From the NCBI GenBank assembly GCA_036345935.2, contig JADWOT020000001.1:24344994-24408993 (forward strand): 64,000 nucleotides of DNA. The letters are read 5' to 3'. Shown here in pieces: positions 26,235-38,182 of the stretch (its first letter is position 1; each line of letters starts with the position of its first letter). The notes beneath the pieces were generated by a model. The model worked only from the letters and a program-made list of their open reading frames with translations, made no database searches and was not told the origin of the DNA. This stretch comes from Taenia hydatigena. Its lineage: Eukaryota > Platyhelminthes > Cestoda > Cyclophyllidea > Taeniidae. The translations under genes were made by a program, and so were the position numbers.

Positions 26235-26735
26235 CAATGCCATTGCTTTCGCCACAATGGTCTCCGCGGCGACGTCCTATGTCCTCGTTCACTTCATCGG
26301 GCATCAATTTCTAATGCCCTTTATGGAGGAAAAGACTGGACTTGGACGAGCAATTGGAGTGAAGTGCTTCTATCCAAATGTAAACTATCTGCCCATCCAA
26401 GATCATACACCAATATTCTTTATAATTTGTTCCATTCGCGCACACTTAATGCGGGTTTTGAGGTGATCGCAATGAATGGCTTTGAAATAAAAACAATCGC
26501 ACAAACTTCACATTTCGCCTTTTGTCTCCAGGCTTCTCAGATGTCTTGATGGTATTCAGTCTATTTTTCAAAGAAATACCAGTACAATTACCGTGGTAGT
26601 GCCTACAGAACTTGATCATTTTTTTGTAATGAAAGAGTCCAATTAGTTGCTCGGAGCACTGAACGATAATTTCTGTGGCACATTATTTCAAGAGAATGGC
26701 GGAAGTACGAACGGGTGGTTACGTGCCATGACATG
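26235..26735 (+). pseudogene. Inverted decayed copy of the GLMP last exon and 3' UTR (repeat arm A)
   Basis: Read on the plus strand this follows the minus strand from 29800 down to 29295. It has the membrane segment (VSAATSYVLVHFIGHQF against VSAAICVLVYFIGHQF), then the 3' UTR with the same GAAATAAAAAC poly(A)-signal context. About 250 further bases are nearly identical, including TCTTGATGGTATTCAGTC and GAGAATGGCGGAAGTACGA. The tail after the helix carries a deletion, so the lysosomal sorting end is lost and translation runs on into unrelated codons. The arm is non-functional as an exon, but with its partner it forms a long inverted repeat. Confidence 0.8.
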
Positions 26736-27375
26736 ACATTGACACTGGCAATGCTCGCTGTGACGTGCTTTCTTCGCGAACAAAAGAAGGAAGAAACGCC
26801 TACACAACACCAATGACAGCGTGAGGCTTCAGGGTGGTAGTGCAACGCAACTGACACAAACCTAATCTTTGCTCTACGTTGGACAAACCATCACGACCTT
26901 CCTGGTGATAATTTGTCCAACGGATGGCATCGAAGTGCGAGATGCTCGGAGGGTTGAACGCATCAAAAATACCAAACACACGCGTGACCTCCCTTTACAA
27001 ACACGGTGTATTCAATGTCCTGACTAGTGACGTGCGCTTTTGCGCATTCCTGCACCAATCACAATAGGACGCCTGATTCTACTCACGATTTTATGAGAGG
27101 CGACCCAACTCCAACCCCATGCAAAGAAGCAGTCGCATGCGAGTCACCAAATGTTGCATCCACACTCATTGTAAGTGAGGCATGGGTGAGCTGCTAGTGT
27201 TTACAATGGACTGAGGCTCGATTAAGGTGGGGATGCGCTACTCTAGCTTGTTTGTGCACAAAAGAATTGTTGGGAGAGCGGTTTTAGAGGCTTGACTGAC
27301 ATGGGAGTTGACTGGCAGTCAGGATAGTGTGAAACCGCACACCACCCACATCTCGTGTCCATGGTTGTGCCTCCA

Positions 27376-27377
<2 letters not shown>

Positions 27378-27414
<37 letters not shown>

Positions 27415-27419
27415 TGTGT
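27378..27419. repeat. (GT)n microsatellite
   Basis: About 20 GT units with one TATG interruption, inside inverted-repeat arm B. The right arm (32318-32343) has a shorter tract at the same place. Confidence 0.95.
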
Positions 27420-27683
27420 CCGTTCATCACTCGCAATTGGCTTCCCCAAACTGCCTCGATGGGTGGAGGTTGTGCTTGTCGCTACGTTGGGGAGCGATGT
27501 GAATGCTCTTCTCGTCACACACACTCCCTGACGAGGCATACGAGTTTTGAACAGTCGTCACGTTTCCGTAATTGCATTGTGTCTTTCGGGTGAGAGGGTG
27601 GTGTGGGAGCGAAGGCCAATTCTTTGATCCAATACCCCCACCTTTCATCAGATTGTATCACATTTATTTGGAAACAGAAGGGT

Positions 27684-27706
27684 GGGGGGGGGGGGGGGGG
27701 GGGGGG
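27684..27706. repeat. Poly(G) tract
   Basis: 23 consecutive G in inverted-repeat arm B. The matching position in the right arm (near 32035-32050) is only a short C-rich stretch, so the run expanded after the duplication. Confidence 0.95.
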
Positions 27707-27760
27707 ACACTGGAGGAAGTTGGAATAGTCAAAAACAGTGCATGTTTGTGTGGTGAGAGC

Positions 27761-27780
27761 GAGAGAGAGAGAGAGAGAGG
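27761..27780. repeat. (GA)n microsatellite
   Basis: GA tract in arm B. Its counterpart is the CT tract at 31961-31986. Confidence 0.9.
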
Positions 27781-29294
27781 GAACGCGCAGATTCGTGCAC
27801 TAAGAAAGCCAAAGTAGCATGAATGTTTAGAGTGAAAGCATTGTTCTCACCAGTGAATCAACATGGTAAGTGAGAAGTGTGCGAGGAGGAGGGAGGTGCA
27901 AGGTAGGAACCACCCATTCCCATGCACAACAATAAACTCGATTTAGCAGTAGCAATTGGTGTTTAACAAAATCTTTTGATCCAAATAAGTGGTCGCAGGA
28001 ATTGTAGTCTAAATTGTCCACTGGAATCTCAAGTGTTTGTGATTGCCGGCGTTTGCCGTTGCCGTCGCCTTCTTTACTTAACGAAATTTTGTTGCTAGGT
28101 TGGAATCGAGGAAGCGCTAAAGTGAGATAGTGGACTGGAAACGGAAATACCATTGCCATCACCACCACCAGCGTGCAGATGTGCGACCCAATCACCGTCT
28201 CAGTACACTTGCATTAACCTCAAATGACCTTCAACAACTGATTACCCAGAACGTCACATTGTGCGTCATGCACCTTATCGACACTATTGCATAGATGGTC
28301 AGCCTCCACACACACGCCGATTTTTGACCCAACAATGCACTCGAAGGCACCGTGATGAAGGAGAGAATGAGGGGACAACTTTTTCCAACTAAAAATAGGC
28401 TTTTAGATACTCTAGAAGAATAAATGAAATTAACAGTGAAATGCCATGTATCCGGAACGTGTGCTTGTGGGGTCGATGGTGTGAGGTAAACAAAATTATT
28501 GTGGCGGGGTGTACAATTACTCACAGAAAGTTGGTGGACAACCTGACATATGGTTTAATAAGCGTCCAGTTGAAAAAAATTCACTCACAAAACATCCTCT
28601 CTCCACCATGAGCATGGAATTGATGCCCTCTGCTACTCCTCCATGAATCACCTGCTGCGTGCTCTTTCTGAGGCATCACACGGAATGTCTCTATTTGATA
28701 GATACAATGGTACGCCCACTTTTGGATAAAATTAACGTCCTTTTGTAAGCCTTTAGTAAATGATAGCCCAAAGCTAATACACAACTTACTAATTGACTCA
28801 CATTATAAAGGAAGGCAGAAATGATTCTATTGCATCCTCACTTTATTAGTTAAGGCACAAATAATATTCGACTTCCAGAGCGGAGTTGTCTCCACGCACC
28901 ATGCTGAGGGACGAGGAGACTCTTTATTCGGCCTCCGTTTTGCTGTGAGGGAGACAAGCGAGTTGGAACTTCAAAAGGAACCTTGGTGTACAGTAGAGTT
29001 GTAAACCAAACGATTAGGTTGGCATTTATGTTTATCTGTGCCTAGAGTTTTGCGTAGTTGGAAGAGAATTTAGTCGCCGCCACCGCAGACAATACAGTGA
29101 AGCTGTTGGCATTGCTGTGTACGACGCGCTTTGTACTGAAATAGTAAAAGAAGACGACTACGTAATTAGGTGACATCACATGCCACGGGAAATGCAAACT
29201 CTTGCTACAACGCGTTTTCACAAAAGAAAGCAACGCCTACACACACAAACACACCCACCCACCACAACGCCGTGGAAGCGAGAAATGACACGTA

Positions 29295-29800
29295 ACCACC
29301 CATTCGTACTTCCGCCATTCTCTTGAAATAGTGTGCCAAATAAATTGTCGTTCATTGCTCCGAGCAACTAATTAGGCTCTTTCATTACAAAAATTGATCA
29401 AGTTCTGTAGGCACTACCACGGTAATTGTACTGGTATTTCTTTGAAAAATAGACTGAATACCATCAAGACATCTGAGAAGCCTGGAGACAAAAGACGAAA
29501 TGTGAAGTTTGTGCAATTGTTTTTATTTCAAAGCCAGTCACTTCGATCACCTGAAAGTACACATTCGGTGTGTGCAAATAGAATGAACAATGAAGAATAT
29601 GAGTGTATGTATAGAAATGCCCATAGATGAACAGTGAATTTACATTTAGGTGGGAGTACTTCATGCCAATTGTGCGTCTAAGTCTTCAGTCCCCTCCAGT
29701 AGAGGCTCCTCATAGCCATCACGACGTGGCTTGAGAAATTGATGCCCAATGAAGTAAACGAGGACACAGATCGCCGCGGAGACTATTGTGATGGACATGA
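29295..29800 (-). repeat. Inverted repeat arm A' (3' end of GLMP)
   Basis: Covers the membrane helix and tail of the last GLMP exon, its 3' UTR with a poly(A) signal (AATAAA complement at 29522-29527) and about 230 bases of flank. It pairs with 26235-26735 in opposite orientation. Confidence 0.8.
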
Positions 29801-32800
29801 AGATCATCGTCCAGATGAGGGGTGAGTAATGTCTTGGCGGAGGCGTGCCCAGAGCAAAGGTGAGTGTCCTGTGAAATTGCGTACAAATAAGGAAGAATAT
29901 TTCACATAGGGTGCAGGTGAAAACCAGAACACAACACAGTAGAACAGGAGAGGACAACACAGAACGCAACGAACCTAAAGGAGCGCTCACTGACCATCTC
30001 CCCTAACATAGTCCCACTCTCGTACGTACACCTGCACTTCTGTTGCGAGGTTTACCACCTAATACACAAAAAGCAGCCTCGCTTTAGTAAGATTTGTCGA
30101 CACAACTAAACTACTCCGCAATAATCGGTTTAGCCCATCTAGTGAAATCGCAAGTCTTTGCGAATGGCCGTATTCACTGCCTTCTCTACATGACTAATCA
30201 ATCCCCGTGCAGTTTCTTTGCAAGAAGAATTGTCACTAAGCATAAGCCGATGAGGTTGAATGCGAACAGAATGCTCAAAAGAACGTCTGGTCAGACAGTA
30301 GACTGGAAACGGAAATACCACTGTCACCACCACCACCGTCTCAAACATTCGCAATAATCTACTGACGTACAGCTGATTAAATGAGCGTCACATTGTGCTA
30401 AAATACTGTCTGAAGCCTTCCGCCAGTACCAATGCACAAAATGTGTGGGTTTTGCGATTCATATCATTTTAATCACTGCTAAATCTGACGATGATGCGGT
30501 GATGAAGTAACTCTCCCAATAAAATGACCTTTCAACTACACTTTAGCAATCACGCTGTTTCATAGGTGCGAATGACGCTGACAGAAGTCCATTAGACGCT
30601 GCATTGATCCAACACTTTGGCAAGGTGCAAACCAATTCGATGAAACCAAATACGAGTCACTGCCCGCCACTGGCAATGAAAATTCTCACCTGAACCTGCT
30701 AAATACCACTTGCTACAGCACCAAGAATCGCCGTGAGAATGCAAATTAATAGAATTGTTCATAATATTGCAGTACTGACTAATCAACAATGTTCACAGAG
30801 TAACATGTCGACAGTTGGCCAATACCCAAGTGTACGAAGCTCGGGTGGTTGGGCGTAACGAAAAATGCAAGAAGTATCTAGCTGTTTTCCAACACGAAAA
30901 TACTTTCTGTTTGAAAGCACATTAGGAATCAGTAGTACCGACCATAAGTCACTCACCAGTCAATGTAGTCGGAAGAGCGGTAAAATCCATCACCACTGTC
31001 CCCAAAACTGACATTTATTTGTCGAACAGCAACCACATTCGTAATGGGTCCGTACACGAAAGGCAATAGGGAGGATTTGAGGAGACACCGATTTGTTGCC
31101 TTGTCAACGCACCGCTGAGGTGACACAGTGATTCCACGACTCGACTTCAAATCCGCCGCAGCCGCGTCGACGTAGCAGACAGACTTCCATGTCATGTAGG
31201 AGTGATTAGTGAGGAAAATTGTCATGTCCTGAAATGGTCAGAGCATTCACCTTACAAAGGCAAGTGGCTTGCATTCGAGCTAATGTCCTCACCCCATGAC
31301 TACTTGTTTGCGGAACACGTCCAATTTTATTTTCATGCGTTAACAGTGCTTCCTGCTGCTCGCGTGCAGAACGATAATGCGCCAAATCCTTTCCGCTAGA
31401 TTCACCAATGCAACAATTGTGCGGCATGACCGCAGCTCCATGCTGACAGTGGGGTTGGTGACCAAGTCAGGGAGCACTGGTGTTCCAAGTAGTCAACCAC
31501 ACGAACAAAGGCACTAGCCTACATGCTTCGCGAATGCTGACGAGTTTCTCGATTTTATCAAAAACAAGTCACACTGCAGCCGCATCGTCAATCACTGCGG
31601 TTACCCAGTTCGAACGAGTAAGTTCAGGTTATGCCAACGTGTTGTAGCACAACGCAGCTTAACGCCACTCCCCCCCCCCCACAAGTAACTCGTGTATCTG
31701 TGCAGATTGACACAACTCTTCGCAGCACAGTGATGGCCGCGCTCACGTGTCGAAACTCATCTTGTGTAAGGTTATAAACCAGAGGCGCTTCCACTGCTAA
31801 CTCGAGTTTATTGTTGTGCATGGGAATGGGTGGTTCCTACCTTGCGCCTCCCTCCTCTCGGCACACCTCTCGCCTACCATGTTGATTCACTGGTGAGAAC
31901 AATGCTTTCACTCTAAACATTCATGCTACTTTGGCCTTCTTAGTGCACGAATCCGCGCGTTCTCTCTCTCTCTCTCTCTCTCTCTCACCACACAAACATG
32001 CACTGTTTTTGACTATTCCAACTTTCTCCAGTGTCTCCCCCCACTCCATCCCCACCCTTCTGTTTCCAAATAAATGTGATACAATCTGATGAAAGGTGGG
32101 GGTATTGGATCAAAGAATTGGCCTTTGCTCCCACACCACTTTCTCACTCGACAGACAAGATGCAACTACGGAAACGTGACGACTGTTCAAAACTCGCATG
32201 CCTCGTCAGGGAGTGTGTGTGGCGGGAAGAGCATTCACATCGCTTCCCAACGTAGCGACAAGCACAACCTCCACCCATCGAGGCAGTTTGGGGAAGCCAA
32301 TTGCGAGTGATGAACGGACACACACACATACACACACACACACGATGGAGGCACAACCATGGACACGAGATGTGGGTGGTGTGCGGTTTCACACTATCCT
32401 GACTGCCAGTCAACTCCCATGTCAGTCAAGCCTCTAAAACCGCTTTCTCAACAGTTCTTTTGTGCAAAAACAAGCAAGAGTAGCACATCCCCACCTTAAT
32501 CGAGCCTCAGTCCATTGTAAACACTAGCAGCTCACCCATGCCTCACTTACAATGGGTGTGGGTGCAACATTTGGTGACTCGCATGCGACCGCTCCTTTGC
32601 ATGGTGTTGGAGTTGGGTCGCCTCTCACAAAATCGTGAGTAGAATCAGGCGTCCTATTGTGATTGGTGCAGGAATACGCAAAAGCGCATTCACTAGTCAG
32701 GACATTGAATACACCGTATTTGTAAAGGGAGGTCGCGCGTGTGTTTGGTATTTCCGATGCGTTCAACTCTCCGAGCATCTCGCACTTCGATGCCATCCGT

Positions 32801-35272
32801 TGGACAAGTTAGCACCAGGAAAGTCGTGATGGATGATCCAAAACAGTATGTGTATGAAGCTGGCGTAATTTCAATTGGCCTCTTGTGATTAAAATTGGGC
32901 CGGATAAGAGGCAATCAGCACGAAAAGAGCGTAAAATGAGAACCAGCTTACTTTTGCATTTTTATTTGCATCTAACAGTTGCGGTGTGTTTGGAGGCACA
33001 TTCATGGGGAAGGACTTTTTGCCTACCTAGTCGCCGGTTCAAAAGGCATTAAAAATGACTACACCTCCGGCGTGCCGTTAGCCTTGAGATTATTCATGGT
33101 TAGCCAAATGATTTCTTACCTCTTTCAAGTAAGCAATGGTAATGCCAAGGTCATAAAAACGAAAACCACGTCGATCATACGAGCAATACCTTTCTCCCTC
33201 TAAGTACGCCAATTAAGTAATTCGTTGGTGCTTTGATGCGCCTCAAACCGCTACTGCACCTGCCGCTTAAATGCATGGATTTAGACGCAACCCCGGTGCT
33301 GACTGCCGGTCAATACGTGATGGACTCATACATGGCTTGGGCGCTTGAGAAGCAGCATCGCGCTCTCAGACTACTCTATGAAAATAAATCAATCTCACTA
33401 CTAAGCACAAAAGTAGAGGCTATTTTCTGGCCCAGATTACAAAAAACCTCTAATTTGATTATGAACGAAAGCGCAGTGGAAAATCTCCACTTCCAAGGTA
33501 ATTAAACAAGCACCTACCTTGAACGCTCCCGGAGATGGCTCATCATCAATAGACGTTGAGGTGAAGTTTTCAAAGGCAGCATTGTCGGGAAGGCTGCGGT
33601 TGGCAGTTATCACAAGATTCAGTGCCCACCGTGTGTCCTTCCACCGCAAGACAAGACGTTTTAGGATGACCTTGACTTGAACTGCTAATCCACCAAGCAG
33701 GAGGGTATGCGGTGCGCGGTCAGCGAAGTGATTCCTCTCCGAAAAAGTGAACTAAACGGGCAAGAAACGAAAAGGGTGTCATCTATAAGAGGATTGTAGT
33801 ACGCGACCCAAATCTGCAAGCATTATTACTGCAAGCCCGTAGTGTCATCGCAAGAATCTTCAGTTGTGGACTTAGAACAGTCCGTTCTCCAATGATTTCC
33901 CTCGTCTAAGGTCACAATACAAAAAACAAAAGAATCTAGTTACCTTCCGACTAAGAACATCTTGCATTTGCTATGGTGTGTTAGACTTCACATAAAGCTG
34001 CTTCTCTAAAGAACTTAAGAGAACACGAGTAGGAGCCCGTACAGATTAATAAAAAACCACTTACCCCTACCAAAATCAATATTAATACAATCCTTAGACG
34101 TAATATAGGGTTATATTCATTATTAAATGGAAGACGAGGCGTAAGCACAAGAGAATCACGTTGGATCCAAGAGTTATCGCAAAAACGCACCGCTTTTATC
34201 TCAGACACACTTTGGATGGAGACTGCTCACTCAAAAGTTGTCCATTTCGAGACAAAAAAAACACAGCTCGATCCCACTTCGCGTCACAAAATCGGGATAT
34301 TCAATAAGCGCAGGCAAGAATGCAGCAGACTACTTTGAGCCAGTAAATGAATTATCTATTATCAATTATTATCAATTTATCACCCAGGTTGGTGGTAAAT
34401 TGATTTTCAAAATGATGCCTCCAAAGACCACTCAGTGCTAAAAAGCCAACACAAATATTATAAACTACACGACGTCATGCCCATAAAAAGTGGGCGCATT
34501 CGCAGCCAAGGAAAATCAAAAAACTATTTTAACGATGTGATTTAAATAGTTACCACGTGGCAAGACTGCAATTAAACCAAGGTTAAACAAATGACTTAAA
34601 TGATGAACATGGAAAATTGAATAATCTGAAACGAACCTGGAGTTCAATGAAGCCTTTATTTGCGAATATCACTGAAGGCCTTGAGTCATTGCAACGTAGT
34701 GAGAGTGATAACAGTCCGGTTGTTGCATCCGGCACCGCGTCCCAATGCGAAAGGAACCAGAAGCATTGATCCAAAGGATGCTTAACAACCTGACCAGTAG
34801 CCCTCGAAATGTCCGCGACATCTCCGAGATCTTCGTACTGGAACAGCTGAGGGTGGACAAAATGACGATAAGAACAGGGAACGCAAAGTGCGATAGTGAC
34901 TGTAACAAGTCGAGATTTACATTTGGGAATAGTAGTCCATAGAATGAACCGTTGGTGAGGACCACAGACTGATTTGACTTATCGTCAGCGAAAATGGCAG
35001 ACCAATTGAATTGGACGGAAGAGTTTGCGTCACTACGAGCCAGAAACACCGAAGGGACACTGGTATCCTTCGTTATTGACACAATAAAGTGAACGGAAGA
35101 TTCTTGCCCGCGATAGACAACGGAAACCACAGAGATATTTGAGCAACTATTGCAGCCAGGATTTAGTGAAGCCGATAGCTAAAATTGTGGGCGTTAACAA
35201 ACACTAATTTACCAATTGGGACGAAGATCCGTAAATATGTACAAAGTTTACGAGTAGCCACAGCAGCAGCAT
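29661..35272 (-). CDS. GLMP: Glycosylated lysosomal membrane protein, complete six-exon gene
   Basis: GLMP (NCU-G1) is a heavily glycosylated type I membrane protein of the lysosome. Exons by splice signals and phase: 35272-35213, 35178-34921, 34846-34637, 33751-33518, 31228-30957, 29868-29661. They join in frame to 413 codons, close to the ~400 of vertebrate GLMP. Residues 1-15 are a signal peptide (MLLLWLLVNFVHIYG). The lumenal part has many N-x-S/T sites and matches the family at VHFIVS, FNWS, LFQYED, HPLDQCFWFLSHWD, SIDDEPSPGAFK, MTWKSVCYVD and NVSFGDSGDGFY.SSDYIDW. A helix at about 360-386 precedes a short acidic tail with YEEPLL, as in other family members. Introns are 34, 74, 885, 2289 and 1088 nt. 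Intron 4 contains inverted-repeat arm B'. The phase-2 junction inside the Trp codon (exons 5/6) fits exactly. The function is taken from the family. Confidence 0.9.
31669..31680. repeat. Poly(C) run in GLMP intron 4
   Basis: 12 C in a row. Confidence 0.9.
31797..32836. repeat. Inverted repeat arm B' (right), inside GLMP intron 4
   Basis: Reverse-complement partner of 26885-27957. It contains the CT tract at 31961-31986 and the CA tract at 32318-32343. Because it lies within the intron of an intact gene, this arm is probably the source locus and the left arm the copy. Confidence 0.85.
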
Positions 35273-36077
35273 CGGAGAATCAAATGCTTACAAACAACAG
35301 AATCGCAAAGCCAAAAGTCCCAGCACCGATTAACACCGTCCTTACCTCCGAAAGGTTTCAGACCGTAGCATGACATAACAAAATGCAAATCAAAGACAGA
35401 ATACCTAGATATTTGCTATATTGCATGTGTGCAACAAAAAATTTTCATCGGTTCATTTTTAGGGATAGATTTCTTCGGAGACGGCTGAGTTTTTCAGTTG
35501 ATTCGATCACTTTAAAAGCCAATAAATTCTCCTTTGTTATAGGCTTAGTGCAAAATTGTAGAACTGTTGAGGAGCTGTGCAGCTTCTTTCTACAGTAGCC
35601 TTTCGTAATTTTATAATTAAATTAGCATTTATTAGATTACAACTAAGTTCAATCTATAAAACTGCAATCTGAAACAATGCAGGGAGAACCACTTATAAAA
35701 AATCTAGAAGATTGCCATCGCGCTTTGTAGTACATGTTTTTGGGCCGAAAAATAAGTCACCTCACTGCAGGGACCGTACTCATACGCTGTCATAACTTAC
35801 GCATTCACGCTGGCATCTGCACTTTATTCAATAGTAAAGATCTTCTCTCAGTGGTGAAATCTGTATCCTTGTGTGTGCAATGCAATGGATTGCACCCACT
35901 TACCCTCACCATGGTCACCAGATCGTTACGATTCTCTCAAACCTCCACGCGCTAGCGATGCAGGCAATTCTTCCCTTACCTCCTCTCCCCTTCAATCATC
36001 CTCGTTACAAGAATGTTGAATGTTTTTGGCGTCTTTACTATAAGCACACGGAGAAAATTTGGTAGCGAAACTGAGAC
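35273..36077. other. Upstream of GLMP; nothing recognised
   Basis: Moderately AT-rich sequence between the GLMP start codon and the LTR element. It should contain the GLMP promoter, but no defined element could be picked out. Confidence 0.4.
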
Positions 36078-37795
36078 AGTTAGGACGGGGGAATCTCGGA
36101 GTCCAGAGAGCAACCGCGTTCGTCCAGGACCAGGTTCTAAAATTCTCTTCCCGCCTCTCGCCTAAAGAACCCCTTTGAAAAACAGGTATTACGCAGCCAA
36201 TTCGTCTTCTAAGCGCCAGACATCCTCGTAACCAACCGGCGGCAGTACACCTTTGTAAAATCGAATCTTGCTGTGATGGATTGTTATTGACTGTGTAAGG
36301 AGAGAGAACTATCGCAACACAGGAAGGGTCTCTACTTTAAGGGTGGCAAAATTTGCGATGCGTTCTGGATGGGATAATCAACTTGTATATTTTGAAGAGA
36401 TTCCCTCCGTGGTAGACGTTGGACCAACTGTGCTTGTGGTAGTATTTCATTTGTCAACCACAAGACATTTGCAAATGCCGCCAGGCAGCATTAAACGTCT
36501 GTCTTATCCATTATTTTATAAACAGTACGCACTCCAAGGCATTGTCGGTCGTCACTTTCTTGCTCGGTGGGAAGGTACTGAAGAGCACTCTCATTTCGCG
36601 GCTTGTGAGCTTCTTGAACGGAGCAAAGCCGGATGTTGCGTGGAATGTAGCCCTATATGCGTGAGAAATACGTCTCAGGCAAATGCTTTCGGTAATCCTA
36701 TCAGAGTGGGGTTCATTCTTTCCACCTGTCCATTCCTCTGCGAATGAACTAGGTGTCGTGCGCGTCTTTGTGATTATGAGAGTCCTGCATAGCTTAGTAT
36801 AGAGTCGGCTTTCGAATTTAGGATCTTCATCGCTATGGAATGATTCTGACACTCCGTGTTGACATATCCAGCGATTGAGAAAGATTGACGCAACCGCCCC
36901 AGCATCGTGCGACTTCATGAGTCCCGTTTCGCCTACTTTAGTGAAGTAGTCAACCATAACCAGAATGTGTCACTTCCCTTTCTTGGTAAGTAGCAGTGAG
37001 CCCATAATATCCATACCCACTCCCTGCCCGGAAACCCCGTAGGCGAGGGCTGCTGTGGAGTGAGGCTTCCTGAAACTACCGCAAGTGATGCACGTTTGGC
37101 AAAATTCTAGCATGTTTGGGGTGAGTGTGAACCAGGAGAGGCGGTGGTATGCGTTCGAGTGATTGCCAAATGGGTATGGCCTGGCTTTGTTGATGTCTAT
37201 GGCGTGTTTGACGATGCGTCTTCGTCCCAGTTTCCCTCCTTTCCATGAGAACGCACTCGCATACTCACCCAGCAATGACCGCGAAATCCTTTCTCTCACT
37301 GTCGATGATGTAGGTTAATTGTGGGCAAAGCTAATCTAAGTTGTTAATGGAAATACCTGCAGTCTTGGACATATCGCAACAGTTAAGGTTAGGATGCCTC
37401 GGAGTCCAGAGAGTGACTTTGCTCAATCACAACCAGGTTTTCAACTTTTCTTTCGACCTCTTGTCTACAAAATCCATGCAAAAAACCTAAGTATTGCCCA
37501 CCTCCCTTGTCTTTTGAGCTGCTCCGGTGCTACTCTAGTTGGATGCCTTTAACTAAACCATCGGATGGTTTTATTTCGTCTACAAATGAGTAAGCTTTAT
37601 CGTCGTAACCAACCAGTGGGGCACCTTTCCCATGCTTGTGTGCTTAAGTAAGCGCTAATGCTCTCCGAGGAATGAAATATATAAATCTTGCTCACAAATT
37701 TGGTCAAGCAACTCTAAGCGTTTTGCCCAAATTAAGAATGTGAGGAAGGTATCTTTCCTCAATGATGGCAAAATTGCTTTAAAGAGGAATTATAG
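36078..37795 (-). mobile_element. Decayed Ty3/Gypsy-type LTR retrotransposon lacking RT/RNase H
   Basis: Two direct repeats look like diverged LTRs: about 36078-36350 and 37388-37795. Both start TTAGGA, share TCGGAGTCCAGAGAG, CCAGGTT and TCGTAACCAACC, and end near a GG.TCTC/GTATCT...GGCAAAATT block. Between them the minus strand reads, in one frame, a segment like the lead-in to reverse transcriptase (IVKHAIDINKARPYP). This runs straight into an integrase zinc-finger (YHRLSW...CQTCITC) and the integrase core (MDIMG, then HSDEDPKFES and KTRTTP). Reverse transcriptase and RNase H, normally between these parts, are absent. One in-frame TGA (36972-36970) further breaks the frame. Target-site duplications were not established. 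Confidence 0.75.
36511..37299 (-). pseudogene. Pol remnant: pre-RT segment fused to integrase zinc finger and core
   Basis: Two pieces of one frame are separated by a single TGA at 36972-36970. The first ends SLLLTKKGK and the second resumes VMVDYFTKVGETG. Integrase features visible are the His/Cys finger (H...H, then CQTCITC), the first Asp in GMDIMG, the second Asp in SDED, and a possible third acidic residue in FAEEWTGG. The chain is too short for an autonomous element. Integrase normally inserts the cDNA copy into the chromosome; this copy cannot be active. Confidence 0.75.
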
Positions 37796-38182
37796 TAGAG
37801 GAGTTTGACTTTGTCGCCTCGCGGTCTCAATATAGCCCTTTTAGACTTCCCTAAAGATGACCGAAGGCACAAAATTAAGGCATAATGCTTGGCTTGGGGC
37901 CACCGGTATGGTCCAAAGACCAGCCCTCTCGAGGTGGGATAGGCAATGGGGCACTTGAGTCACATCTGCATTCACGAGTTGTAATTTCTTCGTATTCTAT
38001 TACCCTGTCGTCATAATTCTATCTTGCTAAAATTTTGACCGTCGGTCCCCAAAAAAAGTACACAAAATGCCCGATGATGCGCCCTAAAAGTGGATCTTAT
38101 TCCATAGCAAGCTTAAAATGCACAAATTTTACAAAAGACCCACACAGATAAAGTGGGCAAGAGACTGCGTTCCCGATTTTTA

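Larger units (their letters stand above)
26885..27957. repeat. Inverted repeat arm B (left)
   Basis: Closely matches the reverse complement of 31797-32836. Shared blocks in order are CAACGGATGGCATCG, GTGTATTCAATGTCCTGACTAG, GGCGACCCAACTCCAAC, CTGACTGGCAGTC (as its complement), a GT/CA microsatellite, a GA/CT microsatellite, and the end CAACAATAAACTCGA.TTAGCAGT. By eye similarity is very high except at simple repeats. The right arm lies in GLMP intron 4, so this is a displaced and inverted copy of that intron. Confidence 0.85.

Noticed and set aside
27243..27650. Several overlapping open frames with Thr-His or Cys-Val runs, duplicated near 32.1-32.4 kb
   Set aside because: They are translations of GT/CA microsatellites inside the inverted repeat. 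The duplication reflects the repeat, not a gene pair.
36343..36747. 134-codon plus frame
   Set aside because: It is antisense to the integrase remnant and has no domain of its own.
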